From assembly GCA_963576735.1 (NCBI GenBank), contig OY755189.1, positions 2,790,001 through 2,854,000 on the forward strand: a stretch of DNA of 64,000 bases, written 5' to 3'. The notes under the pieces were generated by a model. The model ran no database searches. It was not told the origin of the DNA and saw only the letters and a program-made list of their open reading frames with translations. Source of the stretch: Bedellia somnulentella (Eukaryota > Arthropoda > Insecta > Lepidoptera > Bedelliidae). Shown here piece after piece: positions 1 through 11,490 of the stretch. How positions within the stretch are numbered: position 1 is the stretch's first letter; each line of letters opens with the position of its first letter. The translations under genes were made by a program, and so were the position numbers.

Positions 1-246
1 ATACATACATACATATAATCACGGCTGTAAATCCCTAGAAAGGGTAGCTAGAGCTAAGGAATTAGAAATTCCTCAGCCACTTTTGGAAATGTGAATGGGG
101 AAAAGATGGTAAAAATAAAGGTTGTTGGTGATGGGTCTCCAACCGCATCGCCCAAAAATCCCTTAAAAGCCCCAATACCGTTAGTCGCCTCTTACGTACA
201 CCCATCGGTAGAAACGGGGTAGTGCTATTCTAAGCCGACACTATAC
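1..246 (-). repeat. SINE-1 copy, full length
   Basis: Begins with the (CATA)n tail and ATAATCACGGCTGTAAATCCC, then the body TCTCCAACCGCATCGCCC, and ends near the 5' terminus (CTAAGCCGACACTATAC). It is the reverse complement of the family, whose 5' end is GTGTAGTGTCGGCTTAG and whose 3' end is GTGAGTATATG(TATG)n. It lies in an intron of gene 1. The tail may continue left of the window. Confidence 0.85.
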
Positions 247-688
247 GCCGTCATAAAATAGAAGTTATCCCATTTATATTAAGATTATTATGCTTCCATT
301 TGACTGATCAATTTAAATTTTTATTTTTAGAGATAGGAACAAAATAAAATAAATAAAACATTGTTCAAACATTGTATATTTGTTAAGCTCCAAAATTGAT
401 TGACTGATCTACTATTCTCATCTGTTGATTTCAGCAAACACAACAATTGTGTGTCAAATGTAATCCTTGTAAAAATTAAAAAGATTTATATTATTGTTCT
501 TATTCTCAGGGCTACAAATTATAAATAAAAAGATACCTGAGCTTTTCCAGAAAAATCTCCGACAAATATTTTAAAAACCCAAATTGCCATAGTAACCTCT
601 CACGATACTCGAAAAATGTGTAAGAGCTTTCTTAAACCGACAATTTACAACTATTATTAGACTTTACACCATTGCTATTTTTTTTCAG
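247..688 (+). other. Intron sequence of gene 1, nothing recognised
   Basis: AT-rich intron between a SINE-1 copy and the acceptor at 686..688. I looked for an upstream RR-type exon (a [15 protein letters not shown] coding stretch) and found none. Confidence 0.5.
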
Positions 689-2867
689 GCTGATGGCGTA
701 GAAGCTCAAGGAGGTTTCCAATACACCGGTGATGATGGCCAAGTGTACTCGATCTCTTACGCCGCTGGTCAGGGTGGTTTCCAACCCCAAGGTGCACATC
801 TGCCCACCGCTCCCCCTACCCCTGAAGCTATCCTTAAGGCTTTGGAACAGAACGCTGCTGATGAAGCCGCTGGAATTAATGATGATGGTAAGTAGCTTTT
901 TCTTTTTAATTTAAAATAGTAGGAGAAGATACGATTTTTCTCTTGTGGCAAAATTTACAGTATTGTGGCTTACTTTTCGTAAAAAAACGGTGTTCAATTC
1001 GTCAACATAGGTTCAAAAAATCATTTCAAAAAAATCAAATTGTAGTTTTCTAGGTCTTACAATTATGATTTTAAAGACATCTGAAGTAAGAAATCAATTG
1101 TAAAAGAACTCCCCATATTAATAGTCCTGATTTGGAGATGAGTGATAGTTGATTAAACTAAAAATACAATGCAACTTTAATGTTCTAAATAAATTCCTAA
1201 ATTTCATAAACAAGATAACACATGTTTCACGAATCCTAAAACAATGGCGGGGCGGTGTGAATTGTCTTCGAAATAATGCAGGTTGTGGTACAATCGAGAA
1301 GGTTCATGCTGGCGAGAAGTTCAGATTACAGTGTTTGGTACAAGGCATGAGATTTGTATCGAGTCTATTGTAATAAACACATTTTATACATAAAAAATAA
1401 TAAACTAACAGGATAACTTAATTAAAAATAATTATATTTCTAAGCTTAAAAAGTTAATATAAAAGACCGACTAGTGATATAAATTTTTGTTTCTGCTCGC
1501 AAAATATGAACTTGGAAAACACTTGGTTGCAAATTAAAAGTACATTTTTCCAGCAGAGTTCATTGGAAAAAACAATAAATTAGTAGTCTTATTCAAAACG
1601 GATAAACGACTATTGAAAGGTGTCACAAAAGAATATAGGAGATTCATTATGTTATATCTTATGTTTGCAATTGACACTGCTTAGTCGCACATCTGGAATA
1701 CGCTTCTAAAATTGTATTTATGATACTTGCGATAAACCAGAAATTACCAACCAAAAAAATATAATCAATACATACATACGAAATATATACTCACGGCTAT
1801 AAATCCCTTAACGGGGTAGCCAGAGCTTTGGAATGAAAAATTCCTCAGCCACTTTTGGAAGTTGATTGGGGAAATATGGTAATTCTTTCAAATCTTTTAA
1901 TGTCTTGAAAGGAGTTCTGCCTGAATGAAAATACATACATACATATACTCACGGCTATAAATCCCTTGACGGGGTAGCCAGAGCTTTGGAATGAAAAAAT
2001 CCTCAGCCACTTTTGGAAGTGAATTGGGGAAAAGATGGTAATAATAAATGTTTTTGGTGACGGGTCTCCAACCACATCGCCCAAAAATCACTTAATAAGC
2101 CCCTATACCCTTAGTCACCCACGGGATTAAATGGGGTAGTGTTATTCTAAGCCGACACTACACAGCAAAGAATAATCAATACTTACAACAATAAATAATT
2201 ACCTATGTTATTAATCTGCACAAAACTACGCATGCCAAACAATTATCGTCACGTCAGTAATAAATTGAATGTTATAGGTAAACATAATCCAGTCAGTTAA
2301 TAAATTCAAACCGCGTAAGCTCATAACTCAAGCCTTTAATCGAAGATTTGACCTTTGGCTATTTCACAATGAACCTCTCACTACAGAACCAAACGAAATT
2401 ATTCCAATATTCTAGAGCTCTTATGCCTTTGACTTAAAGCTCATAATCGCGTAAATATATAGAGGTGTAGGCTATCGAAAAGATCCAGGGTGTGTCTTGT
2501 ATTCCGCTACCGTGATTTATATCGCAATTACAATTAACTTGTTAACATATTGATATTGAAATATCAACAATAAAATGGATTGACTAAGGATGTATTTGAA
2601 AATATGTGAATTTAGTACCTTTTTTAATGTTTCATACGTTCCATATTTCTTTAGTTTAATGAGCTAATGATAAGCTGATAATCGAAATCCTTCATTTTAC
2701 ATCGGCTTGTAACTTAAAGCCTCTTTAAATATCTCAATTTACCATAAATTTAGGCATTGCTTTTAAAATAACCCATGTGGCTGAAGAATTTCTTATTCAG
2801 AAGCTCTGGCTACCCCTTTTAGGGATTTAAAGCCGTAAGAATCGTATCGAATTTAAATGCTGTATTG

Positions 2868-2917
<50 letters not shown>

Positions 2918-4655
2918 TGATCTGATCTGAATTCGTAAATACTAGTGCTGCCTAGAATTACAAAACCAGTTTTGAAAAAATCTTTCATTAATCAAAAGCT
3001 TTACAACTTTTGAGCAACACGGCTATGCATGTGTAAATAAATGATTGTTACATTTACAAACATGAAATGAAGTCGGCGTTTCAAAATATGGGTGATACGT
3101 CAAGGCCGAGTCTCGAGACAAAGCTAAATTATGGGTTACAAATTTAATGATATCTTTAATATACTTGATATTTCACGCGGCGAACACTAGTCTTCATTCA
3201 ATTGAAGTTGAGTCAACGGCCTTTGGTGTATTGAAAACAATGAAATTGGAATTTGTATGAGATATGCTATGTTTTATTGATGGACTAAATTAATCCTGTG
3301 GTTCTAGCTGCGCTTTAGCACTGTTATTGGTCATATATAGTGAATGCAATCCCGCACTAAAATTTCAATTGCTGGATCCCGCGTGTTTTTTTAAAGTAAT
3401 TGTAAAAAGAGAGGAATCCTGTATCTTAAACGAACTTAAAATGAAAGTAAAAAATATTATTAAAACTATTTATTAAGTAATCAAATCACTATTCAGAAAT
3501 AACAATTACAAACAAAGATCAAAACTATTACAAACAAACAAAAAGCAACTATCCATTATTTTGGAAGCAGCTGCGCAAATGCGCATAAAACATAGCCTCT
3601 CAATAGTTTTGTGAAACTATTTATTAAGTTATCAAATCAGTCACTAATTAGAAATAAAATAACTATTACAAACAAACAAAAAACAATTATTTATTATTTT
3701 GGAAGTAGCTGCGCATAAAACATAGCGTGTCAATGGTTTTGTCAGACACATCATGTCAACACATCCCGCGGGATCCCGCACGATTTAAGCGCGGGACTGG
3801 TCCCGCAAAAATGGTGCGGGATCCCGGTATTTCGGGATCCCGGTATCCCGGTATTGCATTCCCTAGTCATATAAATAAAAATGTCAATAGGCTGCGCATT
3901 GTTTGTTTATAAGAAGTCAGTTAAGTTTTACTTTGTAAATATTGTTCAACTGACTTATATTTAGTATCTTTTACTAATTATTTATTAATAAATTGCTGTG
4001 TAGTGTCGGCTTAGAAAAAGCACTACCCCATTTCTTTTAAAGAATTTTTTAGCGAAGCGATTGGAGACCCATCACCAAAAACCTTTATTTTACCATCTTT
4101 TCCCACTCAAATTTCCAAAAGTGGCTTAGGAATTTCTAATTTCTTAGCTCTGGCTACCCTTTTAAGGGTTTTACAGCCGTGAGTAATGTATATGTATGTA
4201 TGTTCACTAATTTCCTAACTTTGTTAAAACTGTTATATCGTTAATTTTGTATTGTTTTTGGGTAATAGTCGATTAATAAAAGTTATATTCATTCATATTA
4301 ATACTGACAACATCTTTTTTACCAAACCAGCGATATTTAATCTGATTTTACTAAATGCGTAATTGTCTAGCAGAAAAAAGTAATACCATTTTTTTTTCTC
4401 ATCTTATCTATTTAGAAATAGTTTCAGACTATTTCTCGCTAGAATTCGACTAATAAAGTTTTAATTTAAAGCTACTTTCAAAAATAATTCAATAAGCATC
4501 ACAATTTAATGTCTTTGTCGTTAATTCCAGGTCTATACCACCCAGAGAAGTACGGAGACTCCGCCGCCCCCGCCGCCCCCGCCCCCTACGGCCAACAGCA
4601 GTACCGCGCGCAAGCCTCCGCGTCCGCCGGTTTCAGGAAACAATACAAATACTAA
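689..4655 (+). CDS. RR-1 cuticular protein, C-terminal part (gene 1, 5' exons outside window)
   Basis: Two spliced exons are visible. Exon 689..887 follows a polypyrimidine-CAG acceptor and ends at GTAAGT. It encodes 66 codons with the Rebers-Riddiford core ([30 protein letters not shown]) and the family tail [21 protein letters not shown]. Exon 4531..4655 follows TTCCAG, joins in phase 1 (G|GT) and encodes about 41 residues rich in Ala/Pro/Gln, ending FRKQYKY and a TAA stop. RR-1 proteins are secreted and bind chitin through this domain in soft cuticle. The exon boundary after the DDG residues matches that of the RR gene at 35.4-45.2 kb, so the two are likely paralogues. The 3.6-kb intron carries a hAT element and SINEs. 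Signal peptide and promoter must lie left of base 1. I am confident of the family, not of a specific name. Confidence 0.9.
888..1770 (+). other. Gene 1 intron, nothing recognised
   Basis: AT-rich sequence after the GTAAGT donor at 888. Short open frames here have no recognisable product. Confidence 0.4.
1771..1881 (-). repeat. SINE-1 fragment (3' half)
   Basis: Contains the tail, the ATATACTCACGGCTATAAATCCC region and GCCACTTTTGGAAGTTGA, then stops inside the body, so this copy is 5'-truncated. A second, near full-length copy follows in the same orientation and shares the private CCCTTxACGGGG variant. Confidence 0.8.
1931..2166 (-). repeat. SINE-1 copy, near full length
   Basis: Tail (CATA)n at 1931, body with GGGTCTCCAACCACATCGCCC, 5' terminus CTAAGCCGACACTACACAGCA at 2166. 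A few bases are missing in the GTCGCCTCTTACGTACACCC segment. Confidence 0.85.
2772..2842 (+). repeat. SINE-1 3' fragment
   Basis: Only the last ~70 bp remain: ATGTGGCTGAAGAATTTC, GCTCTGGCTACCCCTTTTAG and a degraded GCCGTAAGAATCG. The tail is lost. Confidence 0.65.
2871..2913. repeat. (TA)n microsatellite
   Basis: About twenty uninterrupted TA dinucleotides in the gene 1 intron. Confidence 0.95.
3338..3865. mobile_element. Non-autonomous hAT-type DNA transposon (528 bp)
   Basis: Perfect 8-bp target duplications GTCATATA flank the element (3330..3337 and 3866..3873), the hallmark length of hAT transposons. The ends form an imperfect terminal inverted repeat: TAGTGAATGCAATCCCGC on the left, and TAGGGAATGCAATACCGG as the reverse complement of the right end. 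Subterminal GGATCCCG motifs recur, especially at 3771..3855. There is no transposase frame inside. The middle holds a direct duplication of about 130-150 bp (3463..3613 and 3614..3743). It sits in the last intron of gene 1. Confidence 0.82.
3463..3743. repeat. Direct tandem duplication inside the hAT element
   Basis: Both units start AAACTATTTATTAAGT and end near TTTTGGAAG(C/T)AGCTGCGC and GCATAAAACATAGC, then a TCAATxGTTTTGT block. The second unit is about 20 bp shorter. Confidence 0.8.
3998..4202 (+). repeat. SINE-1 copy with internal deletion
   Basis: 5' end GTGTAGTGTCGGCTTAG, missing much of the GTGGGTGTACGTAAGAGGCG segment, then GATTGGAGACCCATCACC, CTTAGCTCTGGCTACCC and the tail TATATGTATGTATG. 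Confidence 0.85.
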
Positions 4656-5176
4656 ACATACTCCTAAGTTTGTCATATCTTCGAATTTATATTGAAAATA
4701 ATCAGTTTTTTAGAAAATTTTGGATTTAGAATTTTAGGTAAAGAGGTAGATTAAGGGTTGATTGGAAGAAAAGGTTGGAAAATAATGTTTTGAAGAGGAC
4801 AGATCTCAGTAATATCGTAACGAATTCCTCGAAATGAAGTAAACCATTTATTTTTGTTCCATGATCAGATTTCTTATTATAATAATTTAACAAAAACTAT
4901 GTTGACAAGCTTTTTTTGACGAAATGAAATAACAAAAAGAATCAAATATAAAAAACAAAGTGGTTATTATAGTTATAGAAGAGATTTAAAAAAGGGATAC
5001 CACATACAATCTTACAAGAAGACAGAGGCTATAGAATTGATAAACCGCTGATTATTTTTAATATAACTATTGTTACAACTTTACTATTTAAATTGATAAT
5101 AAAATGATTATTATTACAATATTAAATAATAAAGTGTTATGTCTTGTATAAGTCAAATGAAATATTTATTCTGTGA

Positions 5177-5186
5177 ATAAATAAAA
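5177..5186 (+). terminator. Probable polyadenylation signal of gene 1
   Basis: Two overlapping AATAAA hexamers lie about 520 bp after the gene 1 stop, in AT-rich sequence with no intervening repeat. This suggests a 3' UTR of roughly half a kilobase. Inference from motif and position only. Confidence 0.45.
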
Positions 5187-5474
5187 TATATCTTTTATCA
5201 AATGCCTGTATTTTTATTTTACATATAGTGTTGGGAATCAAAAACATAACAATAATTAGTAAAGCAATTGTGGGATTGCATCTATGAGAATCCAAATATT
5301 TGAGATTTTACTTACTTTCTTAATGATGATGATAATATCCTCTTATTCCGTATCAGGGACAAAGAGCCGGGTTAAGCCCAATCAAAGCAGCATCTTTTCG
5401 GCCTACCATAAAGGTTCTACTTACTCAGGAAGGTAATCGTATTCTTTACAAGTGATGAAGTTCCTTAAAAAACA

Positions 5475-5723
5475 TACATACATACATATACTCACGGCTA
5501 TAGGTCCCTAGAAGGGGTAGCCAGAGCTAAGGAATTAGAAATTCCTCAGCCACTTTTGGAAGGTGCGTGGGGAATAGATGGTGAAATAAAGGTTCTTGGT
5601 GATGGGTCTCCAACCGCATCGCCCAAAAATCCCTTAAAAGCCCCAATACCGTTAGTCGCCTTTTACGTACACCCACCGGAAGAAATGGGGTAGTGCTATT
5701 CTAAGCCGACACTACACAGCAAA
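5475..5723 (-). repeat. SINE-1 copy with 12-bp target duplication
   Basis: Full-length copy flanked by the perfect direct repeat CCTTAAAAAACA (5463..5474 and 5724..5735), which shows it moved by target-primed reverse transcription. Confidence 0.92.
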
Positions 5724-5975
5724 CCTTAAAAAACAACGAGAATATATGAATATTAACGATAATATTAACAGTTGAACTTACAGAAAAATAAATTTATCAT
5801 TACGCCAAAATCTAACTTCAAACCACCGCAAAATTAAAATTGTTTACTACTTTTACATTGTTGCTTTGAAAAAAAATTGAAACGATAAAACATACAAAAC
5901 GTTAGAAACGGAAAAAGTTTGAAATGGGCCATAAATATAATTTAAAAAGTACTCAGATACAGATAACATTTAATA

Positions 5976-6116
5976 ATTGTTCATGAAAACCTCATGTAGG
6001 GATTATTACTAATAAATAAAGGAAAGAAATTTTTTAAAGCTCAATTGGCAAAGCGACGGGGGCGTAAACCCGAGATCGCGGGTTTGATCCCCGCCGGTTT
6101 CGATTTTTTTTATTTA
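5976..6116 (+). repeat. SINE-4 copy (tRNA-like element)
   Basis: Starts with the family leader GTTCATGAAAACCTCATGT and AATAAATAAAGGAAAGAAA. Then comes a tRNA-like core with A box AGCTCAATTGGCAAAGCG and B box GGGTTTGATCCCC, followed by GTTTCGATTTTTTTTATTTA. The variable loop and anticodon arm do not make a normal tRNA, so this is a repeat and not a tRNA gene. Confidence 0.7.
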
Positions 6117-6664
6117 TCCTTTAACATTAAATAGTTTGATGTTCGATCATTGGTTAAAATACCAGACCACCCCATTTTTTTGCTAATAGAAGTTGTTATG
6201 TATGAAATTCTGGAAAATTTGATTATATTTGAATAATTGGGTTATTTAAAAGCAAAAATATATGTTTTAAATTCAAAAACCCTTATCCCTTAAAAAATTC
6301 TTCAGGCTCAAAAAATATTGCGCTATGACTTTAAACGTTGCCTGAAACTTGAAGAATCGTTCGATAGACTTGAAACAGACAATGTGGACCTTCAAAGACA
6401 GCGCGAGATAAGAATTTAATCGAGGGCGTAAACGTTTGACCAATTAAAAAACATGTCAAATACCAATATTTGAATTGAAAGAACAATAGAATTTTATGTG
6501 AAGAAGAGATTCAGCATACTCTAAAATATATAGGATGAAGAAGCGTTCATAAAATTTTACTTGAACACCTTCTGGTGAGGACAATAGTTTCGTGCTGAGT
6601 ACCACATAACCCCATCGATGGTCAGAAGTAGGCTCACGTACATTAGAGCCATGATATTATTGCT
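6117..6664. other. Spacer, nothing recognised
   Basis: AT-rich spacer between SINE-4 and SINE-1 with no frame or repeat that I could assign. Confidence 0.4.
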
Positions 6665-6911
6665 GTGTAGTGTCGGCTTAGAATAGCACTACCCCATTTC
6701 TTCCGGTGGGTGTACGTAAAAGACGACTAACGGAATTGGGGCTTTTAAGGGATTTTTGGGCGATGCGGTTGGAGACCCATCACCAACAGCCTTTATTTTA
6801 CCATCTTTTTCCCACTCAACTTTCCAAATGTGGCTGAGGAATTTCGAATTCCTTAGCTCTGGCTACCCCTTCTAGGGATTTAAAGCCGTGTGTATATGTA
6901 TGTGTGTATGT
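6665..6911 (+). repeat. SINE-1 copy with 11-bp target duplication
   Basis: 247-bp copy flanked by ATATTATTGCT at 6654..6664 and 6912..6922. Because the repeat ends directly before GTGTAGTG, this copy defines the family's 5' end. Confidence 0.92.
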
Positions 6912-7400
6912 ATATTATTGCTTACTTTGATGTTGGCTCGGCCTAGCACATACAGTTACAGATGATCTTGGATTTATCAATATGAAATATCAGATTGGCT
7001 GCTTCAAAATGAACCAACGGCAACAAAAGTGAAAAGTTGGTTCGATGTCTACTGGACTTCCTGGACATCAGACCTATCAATCTACTCAGCAACCCTCCGT
7101 ACAGATCTCATCTAGCCCCGAACGACTTCTTATTATTCTCCAAAATGAAAAATTAGCAACGTCAATTGAGAAAAAAAAACACAATAGTGATCCATAAAAA
7201 GTTAATATAAATATTTTTACTAATTACTTTAATACTGTTTTACTTTTTCAACTATCTGTTTTATCATGACATATTCGGGAAGTACTAAGTAGTTATCTGA
7301 ATTATCCCTTTAGTAAATTAGTTGGATGAAACACACCATTAATACGTTAGTATAATAATGTATAATGTAAACTAAGGGTTACATAGTAAGCTAAACCCGA

Positions 7401-7573
7401 TAGGGTTTTTGTATGTGATTTTTCGGCGATGCAGTTTAAGACCCATCACGAACGATACTTTGTTTCTACCACATTGCCCCCTATCAACTTCCAAATGTGG
7501 CTGAGGAGTCCTAGCTCTGAAGCTATGGCTACCCCTTTTTATTATTTATGGCCGTGAGTATGTGTAAACGCAT
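7401..7573 (+). repeat. SINE-1 copy, diverged subfamily B
   Basis: Has GGCGATGCAG, the subfamily-specific CCCCCTATCAACTTCCAAATGTGG, GAGTCCTAGCTCTGAAGC and GCCGTGAGTATGTG. The 5' third is unrecognisable. Confidence 0.75.
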
Positions 7574-7621
7574 GTTATGGATGTTTAGTAAATAACTTAC
7601 GTACTCAAATTAATCTCGAGA

Positions 7622-7856
7622 GAATACTCACGGCTATAAATCCCTAGAAGGGGTAGCCAGAGCTAAGGAATCAAAAATTCCTCAGCCACTTTTGGGAAGT
7701 TGAGTAAGGAAAAGATAGTAAAATAAATGTTGTTGGTGATGGGTCTCCAACCACATCGCCCAAAAATCTCTTATAGCCCCAATACCGTTAGTCGCCTCTT
7801 ACGTACACCCACCGGAAGAAATGGGGTAGTGCTATTCTAAGCCGGCACTACACAGC
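7622..7856 (-). repeat. SINE-1 copy, tail short
   Basis: Begins AATACTCACGGCTATAAATCCC without a CATA run and ends CTAAGCCGGCACTACACAGCA. The body matches the main subfamily. Confidence 0.88.
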
Positions 7857-8352
7857 AAATTCTTGAGATATCTAGAATATAAATCGGGAACTATAGACAC
7901 CAACTATATAGCACGATATAAGAGGTACCATTATCTTTCACTGGAATTTAGGAGACAAATAGCAGATGTAGATTTTGTGATGGAAATTGCTAATGGTATG
8001 ATTGATTGCACTGATTTATAATCTTCTATTCAGTTCAAGGTACCACGCTAAACTTCACGGCATCAACAAGCTCTTGCTGTTTCGCTAGCTCGTACCAACT
8101 ATCGTTGAAACACTTTTATGACTCGAGCGGCTCTAAGTTTTAATTTATTGATGATTGATGAAAAGCTGTTCGTTTTCCTTAAATAAATAAATAATAATTT
8201 TTTTGTCGGCATTAATTTTATTGTAGGTATTTTAAAGGAAAAAATCAGCTTAAGTAAAAAACGCCTATTGAATTTCATATAGCAACTTTCCTGATTTGAG
8301 ATACAACTTTGCAAATTGACTAAAATTATTTGTAACTTTAGAAGCTTTTTAG

Positions 8353-8861
8353 TCTCTATGTATAAAATAGTCCTATATTACTGACTGACAGACAGTGCAT
8401 AACTTAAACGGCTTGTCCAAAAAATCTGAAATTTGGTAAGTAGATAACTTTAGTGCTTTAGATGAACACTAAAAAAATTCTCTGAAATCCATGCGAGAGC
8501 AGGATTTACGGGAAATCGAAGTTTATACGAAATTTTTGAATTCCGATTCTACCTTACTACCTCTATGTTGAAATTTTTTGGTATTTTATAGGTATTTAGG
8601 TAAGACTCATCAATAAGGGTACATTACGGAAGGGTTACATGAATAAAAGGGTTATAGAATATAATCTTAGGGGCACATCAAGCATAAAAAAAAACAATTA
8701 TTATTCCATCTGTTTGATATATACATTTATAGAGACTGATTCCAGAGGAAACTATATTCACTAAGCTTTATAATAGAAAAACACTGGTGATTTTAGTGCT
8801 TTGAGGGCGGGTTGTGCTATAGCAAATATTTTATGCGGGCGACATCGCGGGCAAAAGCGAG
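8353..8861 (+). mobile_element. Possible decayed Helitron-like element
   Basis: Left end TCTCTATGTATAAAATAG, then CTGACTGACAGACAGTGC and sequence resembling the insertion at 61.2-62.1 kb in layout. The right end is GCGGGCGACATCGCGGGC followed by AAAAGCGAGT, where a CTAG terminus seems mutated to CGAG. There is no coding capacity. The resemblance is weak, so the class is tentative. Confidence 0.35.
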
Positions 8862-9257
8862 TATTATCCTGTTTCAAAATTTAATTTTTAAGTATTATGT
8901 GATGATGTTGATGAAATAAAATGAGCCTTTTAGTTGATGAATAAAATGGTAACTCATTTGGACTCAGACAAATTAAAAATAAGATTTAACACGTGTAAAT
9001 ACATTGAATTGTAGACAATGTTTTTCAGTATACGCAATCTGAAAAACTACAACATTGCAACGTAAAGATTGAAGAGATTATAAATTTATAAGTGAAGTAG
9101 TATCGAATTGGTAAAATGTATAGTAATGCTTCACATTTACCACTTACGAATTTTTGCTCAGTTTTATGTTGTGAGTTATTAAAATTTCATTGACCCACTT
9201 CACAACCGAAAATAGCTGAAAATTTCTTATTACTACGTTTTATACCCGTAAGTATAA

Positions 9258-9503
9258 GTGTAGTGTCGGCTTAGAATAGCACTACCCTATTTCTTTCGGT
9301 GGGTGTACGTTAGACGCGACTAACGGACTTGGGACTTTTTGAGGGATTTTTGGGCGATGCGGTTGGAGACCCGTCACCAACAACCTTTGTACTACCATCT
9401 TTTCCCCACCCAACTTCCAAAAGTGGCTGAGGAATTTATTATTTTTCAGCTCTGGCTACCCCTTTTAGGGATTTATAGCCGCGAGTATATGTATGTATGT
9501 ATG
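9258..9503 (+). repeat. SINE-1 copy
   Basis: GTGTAGTGTCGGCTTAG to GCGAGTATATGTATGTATG. GTATAAGTGTAG occurs at both junctions and is probably the target duplication, which would make the copy lack its first six bases. Confidence 0.88.
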
Positions 9504-9940
9504 TATAAGTGTAGGTTAGTAAAACTTACGAATAAAAATTGAAATTCAAAACCGACTAATTCACAACGAAAAATAATAATCGTGAGCTTCTATATCTAAC
9601 TACACACAATATTGTGCGAACATCGTCAATCAAAAGTGATTTTCAATCATCTCTAAATATTATAAAGATGCGAAATAATGATCCGTTTCTATTTAGGCCG
9701 AGGTCATACAAATACGCAGTATCGTCTTTGTTTCAAAATGTTCAATTAAAGTATCATCTTACTGGCTATCAATTCTGACGTATGGTTGTGTAGTTGAAAG
9801 TTCTTTGCATGCAACTTGTTTGCGTAATTTTAAGTATATAATTAGCACTTATTATAAACTAACATGAAACAAAACTTATATACTTGCAAAACAGTACATG
9901 GTTTTAAATTATGCAAAATATACATAAAGCTACTTTTGTA

Positions 9941-10113
9941 GGGTGTCATACGTTTCACCGAATGTCACGAGCTCAACGCACGCCAGCTCGAAAAAATATT
10001 TGAGTGGTACGCCAGCTCGAAAGTACGTGAATTCGAAAACCGCCAGCTCGAAAGACGTTGGCGCGAATCACGTTTCACCGATCTCGCGACATTCGGTGAA
10101 ACGCATGACACCC
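9941..10113. mobile_element. 173-bp MITE with 26-bp inverted repeats and 9-bp target duplication
   Basis: The ends are inverted repeats of 26 bp with one mismatch: GGGTGTCATACGTTTCACCG... on the left, and the reverse complement of ...CGGTGAAACGCATGACACCC on the right. ACTTTTGTA is duplicated directly outside both ends. A 9-bp duplication with long inverted repeats fits Mutator-like elements better than hAT (8 bp) or mariner (TA). The interior holds three copies of CGCCAGCTCGAAA. No protein is encoded. Confidence 0.8.
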
Positions 10114-10149
10114 ACTTTTGTATTATCTCCCTGATCCAACGGTTTGTGA

Positions 10150-10400
10150 ATTAAGGTTGCCACCGGAGTTTTTGCTAGATTCCCAGGGGTTTACTCGCGA
10201 TCGTTGCAGGCTTTAACACATGATTGACCGAAAGCTAGGATGATTTTGATTTTCGACAGCGTTAAGCAGACAGTTTCGGATACTATTGTTGTCGAATAGC
10301 CTATAATAAATACAGTCTCGCACGATGACAGCGTGGTGGACTTATGTCTACCCATCTTACGAAAATCGATGAATTGCAAAAAACCAAATTAAAGAAAGTT
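10150..10400 (+). repeat. Degraded SINE-3-like fragment
   Basis: The order resembles the SINE-3 copy at 36.6 kb: GGGGTTTACTCGCGATCGTTGCAGGC, then CGACAGCGTTAAG, then GACAGCGTGGTGGACTTATG, which corresponds to CCAGCGTGGTGGACTAAGG there. Similarity is only partial. Confidence 0.35.
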
Positions 10401-10496
10401 TTGAATGTATTTTATATTCATTAAGTGTAAACGTTCTTATTTATTATTATGCGCAGAGTATATATTTTGAGAGTAAAGCCCATTGCATATATTTAA

Positions 10497-10922
10497 TAAC
10501 ATACATAACATAACACAAACGTTTACGCCGAATATCCCCGAAGGGGTTGGCAGAGGTACTACTACTAATAGAGATAATACTAATAATAGAGGTAATACTT
10601 CTGAACATCGTGTGACTTTGTCACCTGGTGTTCAGAGTACCCACGTTTTGCATGGACAGTGTACTCACGTGATAGGGGGCACGCCTATCGCCGTTTTGTA
10701 CGAATACACTGTCACATGACTAAGTACAACTCAGTCATGTGGGTTTCCTCACGATGTTTTCCCTCACCGTTAACAACCATGATAAATTAACCACACATAT
10801 GTCTTTAGAAAAGACAAATTGGTGTAGGCCTGACCCGGGATTTGAACACTAGTCGCTTGCACGTTAACCCATTTCTACCCATTGAGCTATCACGTCGTTT
10901 TTCATTGAGCTATCATGTCGTT
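10497..10922 (-). repeat. SINE-2 copy (tRNA-derived, TATGT-tailed)
   Basis: Reverse orientation: ACATAACATAAC tail, then CGTTTACGCCGAATATCCCCG, the conserved body, and a tRNA-like head with B box GGGATTTGAACACTAG (reverse). The A-box segment CATTGAGCTATCACGTCG is duplicated in tandem at the head. A local expansion of TACTAATA units lies near 10555..10600. Confidence 0.88.
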
Positions 10923-11247
10923 TTAAGTGCTTGTATATATTTAATCATGTCGAATATAAAAATCTAAAATCAACATGGGTAGGTTAGGTTAGAAAGGCAT
11001 CAATGCCCTTGACGGAATATTCTATCTACCCTTATAAAACTCATGTATGGCGTTGTTGGTTCAAGGTTTTCATCAGTTTCAAGTTTTACATAAAGCGCAT
11101 CGATTTATATCGTTATAATCATTAGCATGATGCTTAGGTTTAACTCAACTGATTGTGAAAAATACTATACCTTTCTTTCCTATAAAATCTTGACACGGAA
11201 AAGCCGCGCGTGGTCATAAAATACATGCATAGTATTAGTAGTATGAT

Positions 11248-11487
11248 GTGTAGTGCTGGTTCAGAGTAGCACTACCCAATTTCCTCCCGCGGGTACCGTA
11301 GCCGTACCGAAGCGTGAAAGGGTATGGGGATTTTTAAGTGGTTGTTGGGCAATTTGGTTGTAGACCCATCGCCAAAGATAATTTACTCTTACTTTATATC
11401 TAAATGTGGCAGGGGAGTTATTGATTCCAAGGCTCTGGCTACCCCAAATTAGGATGTAAAGTCGTGAGAATATGTATGTGTGTATGT
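11248..11487 (+). repeat. SINE-1 copy, diverged
   Basis: GTGTAGTGCTGGTTCAGAGTAGC at the 5' end, a GGGCAATTTGGTTGTAGACCC variant of the core, and GTGAGAATATGTATGTG at the tail. Confidence 0.75.
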
Positions 11488-11490
11488 TAA

